NCBI GenBank assembly: GCA_035048495.1
Contig: CM068540.1
Location: 11,330,829-11,394,828, forward strand
DNA: 64,000 nt
Reading direction: 5' to 3'
Source of the DNA: Euptelea pleiosperma
Taxonomy: Eukaryota; Streptophyta; Magnoliopsida; Ranunculales; Eupteleaceae
The translations under genes were made by a program, and so were the position numbers. Of the stretch, positions 22,181-34,231 are shown in pieces. Positions within the stretch are counted from its first letter, which is position 1, and the number at the start of each line of letters is the position of its first letter. The notes beneath the pieces are model-generated. The model ran no database searches. It worked only from the letters and a program-made list of their open reading frames with translations, and was not told the origin of the DNA.

Positions 22181-22815
22181 ACCTACGGTTGTGTAAGAGA
22201 TGAGAATACACAACTGTATTCAGTCAGAAATAGCACAACTGGTGCGGATTTCAAGAAAAATGAAGAGGGTTAGTTTTGAGTAGAACCAGCACAATTCTCC
22301 AAGAAGTAACTACATACGGTTGTATAAAACATAAGGATACAAAACCGTATGCCCTCATATTTGACAAATCAAGGCTGGATTCTTGCATAAAGGGCATGCC
22401 TCGATTTCTGAGCCAACCACCCATAGGTCAGAAAAACTAATTGAATACGATTGTGTAGGAAGGAAGTCTACACAACCGTATGGAGTCAGATCTAGAAGAT
22501 CTACGATTGAAAATGAGATAAAGCACATATGCCCTTTTCCTCCAGATTCGCGCAAGGGAGCATAAAATTAGTGACATACGGTTGTGTAGGATCCCATCCT
22601 ATACAATCGTCTGCAATTACATTTACAAAAATACCCCTCATATCCATAGAAAAGCACCAATGCTATTTTCCTCGAGATGCGTGCAGGGGATTCAAAAAGT
22701 AATGATATACGATTGTGTAGGACCTCATCCTATACAATCGTATGTAGTTAGATTTTCAGGGAGAGCTCTCATTTTTACAGAAAAGCACATGACATTTTCC
22801 TCGAAAAGCGTGTAA
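22181..22815. repeat. Five-unit tandem array of about 125-bp repeats, each with a hairpin
   Basis: Units with inverted halves lie at about 22182, 22313, 22443, 22573 and 22704 (spacing 120-131 bp). Each carries a left half like CATACGGTTGTGTAGG and a right half like CCTATACAATCGTATG, separated by 4-8 bases, so each can fold as a stem of about 14-16 bp. The spacers are also related: AAGCAC, a T-rich TTTTCCTC and a GCG-rich piece recur. The hairpins vary in sequence while the two arms co-vary partly (GGTT/AACC, GATT/AATC). The array lies next to the inverted PMD copy. Confidence 0.88.
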
Positions 22816-23965
22816 AATCTGAAAAGGAGGCTGTAGCTGTAGCGTACCGGCCACACCGAGTAGCACTGCAGCTTGGCTTTGACCAGGACATCTCCTATCC
22901 TTTGCCCAACATCGTGGGCAACGACTGGGTGTTAGAGCATTACTTCTTCAACTGTATCTGCACCGTCAAGGTGTTAAAGGTGGTGCCACTCACAAAGCAG
23001 GGGAAGACGACATATCGGCATTTGGAGATGTTGAGGCTTTGTCTAGGAAGCTACGACGAGCCGGAGATAAAGGAAATTGTCGACACCCTGGAGAAGAGAT
23101 TGAATTACGTAGGGCGATGCGCTATTTTCGGGCCAGATCCCATGTTGAGGGTAGAAGGTGAGGGCTCCACAAGCAAGTCAGTAAGGGAGAGGCAATCTAA
23201 GCAGAGATCGGACTCCTCTCGACGAAGAGAAGAACAAGAAGTCGTCCCGAGGTTGTGAGAAATAGAAGAACCCTATAGAATTGAGGTACCCTCACCTCCC
23301 CGGAGATCGACTAGGCTGCAACGGGGGACCAAGCGGGGTCGGGATGGAAGTCCCAAGAGGGCCCAAATAGAAACCTTGGGAGGCGCTGCACCTCGCTTGT
23401 CGCGGCATGGTAAAATACCTCCTGGGGTGGCCCAAGGAAAGAAAGCAACAAGAACCGTCTCAACCGGCCCATTCAAGAAGATCAAGAAGGTCGAGTTCAA
23501 AAGACCCGAGTGCCAAACAAAGCCAAAACCTGAATACTCTAGGGATGAATCAGACTCCCCAATAAGAACTGAGCCAATCTTGCAGCCAATAGCCATGGAA
23601 TCAACAGTACCCGATGTCGGCACCAGAGGTAAAGAAATCACCTGAGGTTGAACAGCTACTAGCGGAGCAATGAGAGCAGAGGTCACATGTCGCTAGTCGG
23701 ATTTCAAATATGTGTCCTTTGTGATGTTCTACTACTGAGTGATGTTCTACTGCTGAGTGAAATGAGGCGTTAGGGTTTGTTTAAAATGACACTAACTAGA
23801 ACTCATATGTAGGTATGGAAACGGTGTCGGAATAGCCAACCGTGTGAGAGGTACACACGGGGGGAGCCAAAGCCCCTCTAGACAAAAACTGGCAGACAGT
23901 TTTTGACATGCTGGAACTCGATGGGGAGGGTTTCATGGGGATAGGTAAGGATGAACATAGATGTG
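22816..23965 (+). pseudogene. Inverted partial copy of the PMD gene (plus strand)
   Basis: Homologous to the reverse complement of 17504-18553. The first exon is open from 22816 to 23258: AVAYRPHRVALQLGFDQDIS, PNIVGNDWVLEHYFFNCICT, VKVLKVVPLTKQGKTTYRHL and RRCAIFGPDPMLRVEGEG-like text. Where the minus-strand copy has a stop after LGFD, this copy reads DQD. A basic exon follows (23376-23645; GKKATRTVSTGPFKKIKKVE), then a ATGTAG acceptor near 23812 and a GGGGATAG/GTAAGG donor near 23943. Introns are kept, so it is a DNA-level duplication and not a retrocopy. Cut at 23966 by an LTR. Confidence 0.75.
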
Positions 23966-25499
23966 TGATATTCGCTTAAAAGTGCTTATTTTAAGTCATT
24001 ATCCTTTAGCGTTATCGCACTCTCCTATGTAAAACTTCCCTATTTATCCACTTTTCTACTTAAGAGTCTCTTTCATTGCGTAGAACACACTTTTCTGGAC
24101 AAAATGGTATATTTGCATGCATTAAACATATTTCTGAAAGTCTAGATATGAAGCTGTTTTGATTAAGTCTCATTACGAGCTCTTCGTTATTGTAGGAAAC
24201 CCGATCGGGCTATTCTCAAGACTTGCGGGCCCATGATCAACCATAGAAGCCTTATATCAAAGCTTAAAGAGCCAACATGCTATGACTAGAAGATACAGAC
24301 CAAGTAAGGGCCAAGTCAGAGGATCATAGAGCCAGATAAAGAACCAAGAGAGAGGCAAAGTTGAAAACCAAGAGACGGGCCAAAGTGATTAAAAGCTGCA
24401 CCAAAGGACATAAAATGATGGCTTACGTGATTGGTGAAGCCGACTGAAGATTACATTGAAGATCAGGGTTCAAGACCCTCTGCCAGCTCTTTTGTCTTTA
24501 TTTTGTATTATTTTCTCTCTTCTCTCCTAATTCTCTTTCCATCTCTCTAGACGCTAATATTTAACTCGTAGATCATCTCATCCTACCATTAGATCCCTAA
24601 ATTTACCTTCCGATCCCCCTCTCAATGATCGAATTGCATATATCTCACCATCCGATCTTTAGATCAATCATCCTAATCCTCCGATCTCCATCATCTAACC
24701 TCTGATCTCTTCTCCTCTAGCTCTATCACATCTCCCATAGCTTTTCCACCTTTAGATCATCTATTGAACCATTAGATCTTCTATTGGACCGTTGGATCTC
24801 TCTAGATCTGATAGTATCGTGGTGATCCACCCATTCATTCCACGGCCTGAAGAATGGCCCACAAATCTCATGGCCAAGTGTCCCACAAGTCACTTGGCCA
24901 AACGGTCCACAAAGCCTATGGCCAAGTGGCCGACAAGCCTCCAAAACTCAAGTCCATGGCCCATGGCCCATGGCCTTCACCCATTTAATATCCATGGGTT
25001 CTCAATAACCCATGTGATCTCATTGGCCCATAGCCTCTAGTACAACCAAAGAAGCCCACAGCCTTCATGTCCAAAGGCCAAAGCCTCACTTGAATAAAGT
25101 GGGCCAAGGCTTAACTTATTAGAAGGGCCCATTGTGCTTGAGCCCATCCAGTCAAAGGGAGGAACAAGTCCTCCCTTATTCCTATTCTCTCCCACGAGGA
25201 TTCTTTCCTCCCATAACTAATAGGCCACGACTCTCTCCTTCCCCTAATCTCTCTAACTAACCCGCGTCTCCATCTCTCTATCTAACAACACCCCTCTCAT
25301 TCATGAGGAGAACCCACCTTGCTGCTCTTCTTCTCCCTCTCCACGATCTCGTCTTGCTAACCCCATGGCCTGCAACGTCATCACCATCCCTCTCCATCAT
25401 CGCCAAGGAGTAGCATTTTCAGAAGTAGGATGGACCTGCAACTTAGGTAGGTCTGTCTTCCCCATTCATTGGATGTACCAAGCAACCACCATGCCTTCT
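23966..25499 (+). mobile_element. Old LTR L3, first part (host of later insertions)
   Basis: Begins TGATATTCGCTTAAAAGTGC and follows the family order, but is more diverged than the other copies. Its tRNA-like region reads GTGATTGGTGAAGCC ... GGTTCAAGACC (B box 24467-24477). It is cut at 25499 by solo LTR L4 (TSD CTTCT) and resumes at 28221. The flank ATGTG precedes it; the matching right-hand duplication would lie beyond the nested insertions. Confidence 0.8.
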
Positions 25500-28220
25500 T
25501 GATATTTGCTTAAAAGTGCGTATTTTTCACTGTTATCTTCTAAGTGTTTTCACACTCTCCTACGTTAAAATGCTCTATTTATCTACTTTTCTACGTAAGA
25601 GTCTCTTTTGTTGCGTTGAACACACTTTTCTAGACGAAATGGTATATTTGCATGCATTAAACACATTTTCGGAAGTCTAGACATTGAGTCGTTCTGATAA
25701 AATCTCATTACGCGCTTCTTCTATCGCAAGAAACCCCGATGGGACAATTCTCGAGACTTGCGAGCCCACATTGATCAGGAAAGCCCATTATCAAAGCTTA
25801 AAGAGCCCACATGCTATGACTAGAAGATATGGGCTAAATATGGGCTGAATAAGAAGACCAAAAAGCCAGCCCAAAGAACGAAGAGAGCATGAGAGCCAAT
25901 GACCAAGAGACGGACCAAAGCGTTTAAAGCCACATGAGTCAGCAAAAAATGATAGTCTACTCTACTAGAGAAGCGTGAGGATGGTCACAGTGAAGACCAG
26001 GGTTCCAGACCCTCTGCCAATACTTTTATCTCCATTTTCTGATATTTTCTCTCTCATCTCTCCTTATTCTCTCTCTCTTCATCTCTCGGTCCTCGAATCT
26101 ACTGACCTAACCCCAGAACTCCTGCCCATTGGCTCTGTCTCATCTCCCTTAGCTTTCTGACCGGTGGATCTTCAATCGGACTGTTTGATCTTCCACCGGA
26201 CCGTTGGATCTCTCTAAATCTGTCGATCTACCAATCTGGGTCCCAATCAAGTCACCATCCATCCGATTGCCATCAGATTGTCTGTCACATCATCTTGTAA
26301 GATGATGGACATCATCAATCCATGTGGGCCAGTAGTCGGGCCCATCATCATCGACCTGCTGTCCGACAATTTAGTGGACCCCGTGAATTTCAAAATAATT
26401 TCAATTAAATTTTAAAAAATGGGGAGTCCACTAGATGGGAAAATTCCCCAAAGAAAAGTAGAGTTTTACTCAAAAAAAAAAAAAAAAATTCTTATTTTTT
26501 ATTTTGAAAAATACCCTATTTCCATTAAAGGAAATAGAGAGCTTTAAAAGGAGAAGGAGAGGGGTTCGTTCGAACCCTAATCCCCCTCTAATCCCTCTCC
26601 CCTCTCCTCCTCTCCTTCCCCAAAACCCTTCCCCCTTCTCTTCCTTTGTTTCTCCACCCTTTTCCCCCTCTCTTCATCTCCGTCATCTTTTTTTTTTTTT
26701 TTCACTACCGCCCTCACCGGAGTTGCGCGGCGCAACTCTGGCCGTTCGTGCCACACCTGCAGCACCTCTCATTGTCCACTATCCACGCTTCACTAACCAG
26801 ACCATTCTCTCCACAACCTGCTGGAGAGGAACCTCTCCATGTGCCGCTTCCCCTTCATCCTCTTCTTCAATCACGGCCGGAGTTGCAGGTCTACAACTCC
26901 GGTGTCAACGGCTCTTGATTATTCTCTCCACGACTTCCACGCTCCAATCTCCTCTCCCACGTCCTGGACTTTCGCTTCTCCAATCTCTACTCCTTTCAAC
27001 TCTCTTCACTGTCCTCTCTCTTGCTAAAAAAAAAAAAAGAAGGAAGAACAAGAAAAGAAAAAAAAGGAAGAAGAGTAGGTGAAGAAGAGCACATCGGCTC
27101 CTTTCTTTTCCGCCATTCCCACAAACAGAGCTGCTGGCTGTGCACCCACTGCCATCACCATCCTTCATCTCTCCAGCCATTCCACGGTGAAGCAACCCAA
27201 ACCGCTTAGCACCTCTTTCCCCTCTCGCTAGCAACCACCACGAAACACCACTTTCTTCACCGTTTTGGAGAGTTGCAGACCATTTCAACCACCGTACGCC
27301 GCTGCCCCCTCCATGTAATCTCCTCCACGAACTCATCCTCCACCCTCACAGGTTGCCTCCCACGCCAACAACCACCATTAAAGCCGGTACATCAAAAGAT
27401 CAACACCTTTTGATCTTTCCCAACCTGCAACCGAGTTGCTGCCCACCTATGTGCTCTTCACCATGACCTCCACTTGCTGCACCTCCAAGGAAATCGCATC
27501 TTCATCCCCCCCCCCCCGTTGCTGCAGCCAAGCAACCCACCAGCCAGCAAGCTCGAACCACTTATTTGGGCACCTGCTTTTCCATGTCAACTACCCCCAA
27601 ATCTCCACCCCGAGTCGGCAACATAGGTTTCCACCGTACATGCACAACCTTACCAAGCTATAAAGAACTTCTTCATGGGTCGGGAGCCATGCATGCATCT
27701 CAAGGCTAATCCTATGGCCAATCCCTTTCTAATGGTAAGATTGTGGTAAGTTTCTCATTTTTCTCCTCTTTCTCTCTCTACATGTTCTCCTTCTCTCTCT
27801 AATTCTTTCTCTCTCTAGATTTTAATTCATTTGAGTTTTTTTTTAGTAGGATTTTAATTCAGAAGATTGTAACTCATGGGTTCTCTCAATTAATAAAGTT
27901 GTGATTTCCAATTTCCTAGTTTATGTTTGGAGTTTTTGTTATTGCATATTGAAAATTCTCTCTCTAGATTCATCAAGAGCAAGTTTTAAAAAATCGAGCA
28001 TTTATCACCAGTCTCACCCCTACATTTTTTTAGTGTCAATTTCTGATAAAAATCCATAATTTAATGTTCCTTATCTGCACTAATTGACCCCGAGTGCGGA
28101 TTGACATCCGACACGAATCCCTATATAATATCTCATATTTTGCAGGATAATCGGATCAAATTATAAATGTGTTAATAGTAGGGTTTCCGTAATCAACGAG
28201 GCAGAAAAATCCTACTTTCA
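25500..28220 (+). mobile_element. Solo LTR L4 (2721 bp)
   Basis: Ends TGATATTTGC and CCTACTTTCA, flanked by CTTCT at 25495-25499 and again at 28221-28225. No internal region, hence a solo LTR left by recombination between the two LTRs of an element. It contains the palindrome near 26715-26742, the B-box-like GGTTCCAGACC (26001-26011), the 26-bp palindrome region (26510-26536), a poly-A signal AATAAA near 27892, and an intron-like GTAAGA...TTGCAG segment (27735-28145). Confidence 0.95.
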
Positions 28221-29717
28221 CTTCTCCTCCATCGTGGTGCTCCCTTAACCACACCTTGCTGCTGCTGTCAACACTGGAGAGTTGCAGACCAGCAACTCTC
28301 CTCTTAAGGCACTGCTCCTCTTCTTCTTCTATCACAACCACAACACCATGCCTGCTACCCCTCTTTACCATTCTCCTTCCTCAAGCACCAGTAGCGAGGT
28401 TCTCCCCATCTTCTCCAAGCATTGCCAGAGTTGCAGGTCAGCAACTCCGGCCAAACCTTTGCAATAGCCAGCCCGAAACCCCTGAGGTTCGGTCCATCAA
28501 GTCCCTTCTCCTTCATTCCACCACCGTCTCCCCACCTTGATGTCGTCAGAACCTGCAGCTCATGTAGGTGGTCTTCTACACAGTGCTCCTCCACCATTGG
28601 AGGCACGATTGGCAACACTCTTCTTCTCCGGGCTTTTGCAACTAGCAACAGGCTGCTCTAGTGGCCAGCAACCTTGCTGCCTCTCTTCAATGTCCACCAG
28701 CCATCTCCTTCTTCTTGGAGTGAAGACGTACTCTGGCCAGATCTTCCATCCACCAGCCAGCAACTTTCCTTTGTTGCACATTCCTTCCTCTTCTTTGAGC
28801 TCCTCCCCACTGCAACCACTAGCAGCATCATTTTCTCCCCTTGGATCTCACCACGGTGTGCAAGGAGGCGCTAGACAGGCTTGCATCTCCTCTCCTCTAC
28901 AACAGCCACCATGCACTGCCAGTCCGTCATCAATTTCGGCTAGTGCCATTAACACCGGCAACCTCTCCAACCGGTGCCAAGATCTTCTCTACTACAGCAA
29001 ACCTACTGGTATGCCACCTTCATTCTCCATCAACCAAACCAGCAACTCTAGTTTCCTTTCCTCTTCTCTCCTACCTCCACCTTCTTCTTCTTCTTCTTCT
29101 TCTTCTTCTTCTTCTTCTTCTTCTTCTTCTTCTTCACGACCTGCAACCTTGAGTTGCAGGTCTGAAATGGGTACACCTACAATCAGCAAACCCCCACGAG
29201 TTCATCCTCCTCCTTTTCCTTTACAATTGCTGGACTCACCCAGCTACCGCCTTGAGCACCATCACGGTGTTTGTTGTCTGAACTTGCAGGCCACGATCTG
29301 AAATGGCTTGCAACTTCATCTTCTCCGCCTCTCTTCTTCTCATCACGTCCTTGCCCTCCACCTGCAACAGGCGCACTAGTGACACTCCTCACCTTAAAGC
29401 AGATCAGCTCCACCACGTATTAGTAGCCACCTTCCACCGTCTTCCTTCCACCTTTGCTGGTCTGTGCTTCTCACGGACCTTCAACTCTCCAAAAGCCGGA
29501 ACCACCTTGCTGGGTTCTTCTCCTGCCACATCTTTCACCACCGTGCAACCTCCCTGTTGGCCGTTCCCTCCAAGGCAGCAACTTGCTGCATGCTATCTCC
29601 TCAACTCTAGCCACTCCACGAAGGGTAGCAACGGAGTTGCAGTTCTCTAGCACCATCTTCTTTCTCCGGACTGTCTCCTCCTTGGAAAACGGTAGTGCAC
29701 ACAGCCACCAAAGCAAC
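28221..29717 (+). mobile_element. LTR L3, second part (R region, with TTC repeats)
   Basis: Follows L4 directly after its target duplication. The text is of the R-region type found in all copies: Cys-, Ser- and Pro-like pseudo-coding pyrimidine-rich DNA with AGTTGCA palindromes (28268-28294, 28427-28451). A (TTC)n run lies at 29083-29137. It is cut at 29718 by a reversed LTR. Continuous open frames such as 28537-29301 have codon-repeat bias and no domain. Confidence 0.7.
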
Positions 29718-32146
29718 TGAAAGTAGGTTTTTTCCACGTCGTTGGTTACGGAAACCCTAATTCCAACAAAATTTGTATCTTTTCTGATTTAATTCCTGCA
29801 AAAATAGTAATTCTTGCACAGTGGGAAGTGTCGGATGTCGATCCGCACTCGGGGTTAGTTTGCGCAATTCAAACACATAAATGACGGATTTTCTTCATAG
29901 AAATTGATGGAAATGATGGTGGGAGAATAGTGATGAGGTTGGGATTAAAAACATGATTTTTTTTTTCTGGAGATCAACTTTTAATTAAAGAAGTTATCAA
30001 ACAATGAATTGAAAACCACTATTCATGGTAAAAAAAATTAAGCACAAGAGCTCAAAAGAAGACTAATTTTATTGAATCCACATAAACTGCTTACATTAAC
30101 AGACAAAAGAAAAAAATTAAAAACTAACCTAAGAAGCATAAAAGATAGAGATAGATGAGGTTAGAGAGAGAAAATATGGAGAGATAGAGAGAGGAAAGTA
30201 GAGAGAGGTTTACCTTGAGTGACTTACCCCGAGAAGGATAAAAAAAATCAGCCATGATTATCCTAGGGATGAGATTGGATGGAGTTCTGGTCAAGTAACT
30301 TGGAGTTTGGCAAGGTGAGATGGTTGTATGTGGTGCACTTGCGGGATGAGGAAGTGCACCATGTAGTGGTGCTTGTAGGCCGTTGGATGCTGGTGAAGGG
30401 CAGGAACATAGAGGGTGGCTGGTGTTGCAGGTTGCAACACCAGAAACGGTGGATGATGAACCTGGAGAGGACAAACCAGTTTGGCTTCACGAGCTAATGG
30501 CTACCAGCAGATCGTGGATGAGAGGGGCACACTTGCAGACCTGTTTTGGTGAAGACGATGTCGGGAGCTTGCAAGTGGAGAGCAAGATCAGACCGTTAGT
30601 TGTAGAGGTCATGAGGAGCAGGCTCGTTGATGGAGGAGTAGCAAGCAGATCCGAAGAAGGTAATGGCACAAGGTGATGATGTTAAATGAGTTGCAGGCCA
30701 TCCAAGCGAGGAGGTGCAGCAGTGTTGGTGATTGTTGGTGTGGTGGACAACCAGGGAAGGAAGAGGAGATGGATAGCAGCAAGGAGGAAGGGCGGTTGTG
30801 CACTCACCGATGGAGGTGCTGTAGGTGGCTGTAGGAGGTGGATCAGCCGGTCCGGTTTGCTATGCAAACCTACAACTTTGAGTTGCAGGTTGAATGGATG
30901 GTGGTTGCTTCGGCGGTGATGGGGGTTGGGAGGAATGAGGAGAGGAGAAAGAAGGAGGCTAGGAGATGGAGCTGAGGGAGATAAGGACGGAGTTGCAGAT
31001 GGTCGGAGTTCTGCAACTCCGGCGAGAAACAACAACGAAGAAGATGAAGAAGAAGGTGAAGAAGAAGAGGGAAAAATCGCCAAAAATCGAGGGGAATAAG
31101 GGGCAAGAGAGTTTGGGGAGAGAATGGAAGAGATTGGAGGGGGATTAGGGTTCAAACGAACCCTTCTCCTTTCCCTTTTTGAAAATAAAAAAATAAGAAA
31201 AATAATTTTTTTTAAGTAAAATACTACTTTTCTTTGGGGAATTTCCCTGTTTAGTGGACCCCCAATTTTTTAAAATTTAATTGAAATTATTTTGAAATTC
31301 ACGGGGTCCACTAAATGGTCGGACAGATTATGATGGGCCCGGCTACTGGCCCACATGGAATGATGATGTCCATCGTCTCACAAGATGATGTGATAGACAA
31401 TCTGATGGCGATCGGATGGATGGTGACTTGATTGGGACCCAGATTGGTAGATCGACGGATCTAGAGAGATCCAACGGTCTGGTGGAAGATCCAACGGTCC
31501 GATTGAAGATCCAACGGTCGGAAAGCTAAGGGAGATGAGACAGAGCCAATGGACAGGAGTTCTGGGGTTAGGTCAGTAGATTCGAGGACCGAGAGATGAA
31601 AAGAGAGAGAATAAGGAGAGATGAGAGAGAAAATATCAGAAAATGGAGATAAAAGTATTGGTAGAGGGTCTGGAACCCTGGTCTTCACTGTGACCATCCT
31701 CACGCTTCTCCAGTAGAGTAGACTATCATTCCTTGCTGACTCATGTGGCTTTAAACGCTTTGGTCCGTCTCTTGGTCATTGGCTCTCCTGCTCTCTTCGT
31801 TCTTTGGGCCAGCTTTTTGGTCCTCTTATTCAGCCCATATTTGGCCCATATCTTCTAGTCATAGCATGTGGGCTCTTTAAGCTTTGATAATGGGCTTTCC
31901 TGATCGATGTGGGCTCGCAAGTCTCAAGAATTGTCCCATCAGGGTTTCCTGCGACAGAAGAAGCGCGTAATGAGACTTTATCAGAACAACTCAATGTCTA
32001 GACTTCCAAAAATGTGTTTAATGCATGCAAATATACCATTTCGTCCAAACAAGTGTGTTCTATGCAACAAAAGAGACTCTTACATAGAAAAGTAGATAAA
32101 TAGAGCATTTTAACGTAGGAAAGTGTGAAAACGCTTAGAAGATAAC
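29718..32146 (-). mobile_element. Reversed LTR L5, missing its first ~32 bp
   Basis: Starts on the plus strand with TGAAAGTAGG (the LTR 3' end reversed) and is complete on that side, with a GTAAAC donor and TTTGCAG acceptor for the intron-like segment (30213 down to 29796). At the other side it stops at TTAGAAGATAAC, about 32 bases short of the family terminus. There LTR L6 begins in the opposite orientation. The left flank is GCAAC; no matching right duplication is found. Confidence 0.85.
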
Positions 32147-33300
32147 TGATATTCGCTCAAAAGTGCTTATTTTAAGCAATTATCCTTTTAGCGTTATTGC
32201 ATTCTCCTACGTTAAAATGCTCTATTTATCTACTTTTCTACGTAAGAGTCTCTTTTGTTGTGTTGAACACACTTTTCTGGACGAAATGGTATATTTGCAT
32301 GCATTAAACATATTTTCGGAAGTCTAGACATTGAGTCGTTCTGATAACGTCTCATTACGCGCTTCTTCTGTCGCAGGAAACCTCGATGGGACAATTCTCA
32401 AGACTTGCGAGCCCAAATCGATCAGGAAAGCCCATTATCAAAGCTTAAAGAGCCCACATGCTATGACTAGAAGATATGGGCCAAATATGGGCTGAATAAG
32501 AAGACCAAAAAGCCAGCCCAAAGAACGAAGAGAGCATGAGAGCCAATGACCAAGAGACGGACCAAAACATTTAAAGCCACATGAGTCAGCAAAAAATGAT
32601 AGTCTACTCTACTGGAGAAGCGTGAAGATGGTCACATTGAAGACTAGGGTTCCAGACCCTCTGCCAATACTTTTATCTCCATTTTCTGATATTTTCTCTC
32701 TCATCTCTCCTTATTCTCTCTCTCTTCATCTCTCGGTCCTCGAATCTACTGACCTAACCCCAGAACTCCTGCTAATTGGCTCTGTCTCATCTCCCTTAGC
32801 TTTCTGACCGGTGGATCTTCAATCGGACCGTTGGATCTTCCACCTGACCGTTGGATCTCTCTAAATCTGTCGATCTACCAATCTGGGTCCCAATCAAGTC
32901 ACCATCCATCCAATCGCCATCAGACTATCTGTCACATCATCTTGTGAGACGATAGACATCATCAATCCATGTGGGCCAGTAGCCGGGCCCATCATCATTG
33001 ACCCGCTGTCCGACCAGTTAGTGGACCCCGTGAATTTCAAAATAATTTTAATTAAATTTTAAAAAATGGGGGGTCCACTAAATGGGGAAATTCCCCAAAG
33101 AAAAGTAGTGTTTTACTTAAAAAAAAAAAATATTTTTCTTATTTTTTTATTTAAAAAATTTCCTAATTTCCATTAATGGAAACTAGGGAGCTTTAAAAAG
33201 GGGAAGGAGAAGGGTTCTTTGGAACCCTAATCCCTCTCCCATCTCCTCCTCTCCTCCCCTTATCAATCCCCCACATTCTCCCTTCTCCTTCTAGCCGTTT
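32147..33300 (+). mobile_element. LTR L6, first ~1150 bp only
   Basis: Begins with an intact TGATATTCGCTC terminus and follows U3 to the pyrimidine-rich region after the TATA-like box. It then switches near 33300 into L7 in the opposite orientation (GGGCCCGGCTACTGGCCCAC). The U5 half is missing. Together with L5 it forms a large inverted repeat with almost no loop. Confidence 0.85.
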
Positions 33301-34146
33301 GGGCCCGGCTACTGGCCCACATGGACTGATGATGTCCATCGTCTCACAAGATTATGTGACAGACAGTCTGATGGCGATCGGATGGATGGTGACTTGATTG
33401 GGACCCAGATTGGTAGATCGACGGATCTAGAGAAATCCAACGGTCCGATTGAAGATCCAATGGTCCGATGGAAGATCCAACGGTCTGAAAGCTAAGGGAG
33501 ATGAGATAGAGCCGATGGGCAGGAGTTCTGGGGTTAGGTCAGTAGATTCGAGGACCGAGAGATGAAGAGAGAGAGAGAATAAGGAGAGATGAGAGAGAAA
33601 ATATCAAAAAATGAAGATAAAAGTATTGGCAGAGGGTCTGGAACCCTGGTCTTCACTGTGACCATCCTCACGCTTCTCCAGTAGAGTAGACTATCATTCC
33701 TTACTGACTCATGTGGCTTTAAATGCTTTGGTCCGTCTTTTGGTCATTGGCTCTCCTACTCTCTTCGTTCTTTGGGCCGGCCTTTTGGTCCTCTTATTCA
33801 GCCCATATTCGGCCCATATCTTCTAGTCACAGCATGTGGGCTCTTTAAGCTTTGATAATGGGCTTTCCTAATCGATGTGGGCTCGCAAGTCTCGAGAATT
33901 ATCCCATCGGGGTTTCCTGCGACAAAAGAAGCACGTAATAAGACTCTATCAGAATGACTACATGTCTAGAATTCCGAAAATGTGTTTAATGCATGCAAAT
34001 ATACCATTTCGTCCAAAAAAGTGTGTTCTACGCAACACAAGAGACTCTTACGTAGAAAAGTAGATAAATAGAGCATTTTAACGTAGGAGAGTGTGAAAAT
34101 GCTTAGAAGATAACAGTGGAAAATACGTACTTTTAAGCGAATATCA
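33301..34146 (-). mobile_element. LTR L7 (reversed), first ~850 bp only
   Basis: Reads, on the minus strand, from TGATATTCGC (34146 down) to the middle of U3. It is an independent copy, not a duplicate of L5: the two differ at many sites. It faces L8 (from 34232) across 85 bp of host sequence, forming a second large inverted repeat. Confidence 0.85.
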
Positions 34147-34231
34147 CCGCTTCTTCTTCTTCTTCTTCTTCTTCTCCATTGATTCCGGCGAGAAGCTCGC
34201 TAGATCTGCCACCATCCACAAGCCTGCACTC
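34147..34231. other. 85 bp of host sequence between nested insertions
   Basis: Pyrimidine-rich DNA with a (TTC)n run, resembling the R region of the LTR family. It joins, in the reconstructed pre-insertion sequence, to 39661-39674 and 58711-58778. Together these three pieces are the host stretch that received L8, E1 and E2. Confidence 0.6.

Larger units (their letters stand above)
8153..23965 (+). mobile_element. Decayed Ty3/gypsy element of the Tat lineage, without recognised LTRs
   Basis: The plus strand carries RT, RNase H, a second RNase H domain and integrase in gypsy order. Downstream, two genes lie in antisense, as known for Tat-lineage elements such as Grande that carry an extra antisense ORF between pol and the 3' LTR. 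Tandem repeats between pol and the expected 3' LTR (15523-15685, 22181-22745) also fit the hypervariable 3' UTR reported for Tat elements. Gag and protease are missing. The LTR-family insertion at 11006-14373 splits the integrase. The right limit is uncertain, because 22816-23965 is an inverted partial copy of the antisense gene. At 23966 a TGATATTCGC-family LTR begins. Confidence 0.75.

Noticed and set aside
22181..22815. Regular palindromic repeats that could be taken for a CRISPR array
   Set aside because: Plant nuclear DNA; unit length about 125 bp, spacers related to each other, and repeats themselves diverged. A tandem satellite-like array explains it.
28537..29301. 254-codon open frame on the plus strand, Ser/Pro-rich
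   Set aside because: Lies in the R region of LTR L3; biased pyrimidine-rich composition and a TTC microsatellite keep it open. No domain.
29718..34146. Reading L5-L6-L7 as one reversed LTR with a single nested forward LTR
   Set aside because: The flanks GCAAC and CCGCT do not match, L6 lacks its right half, and L7 repeats sequence already present in L5, so a simple nested insertion does not fit.
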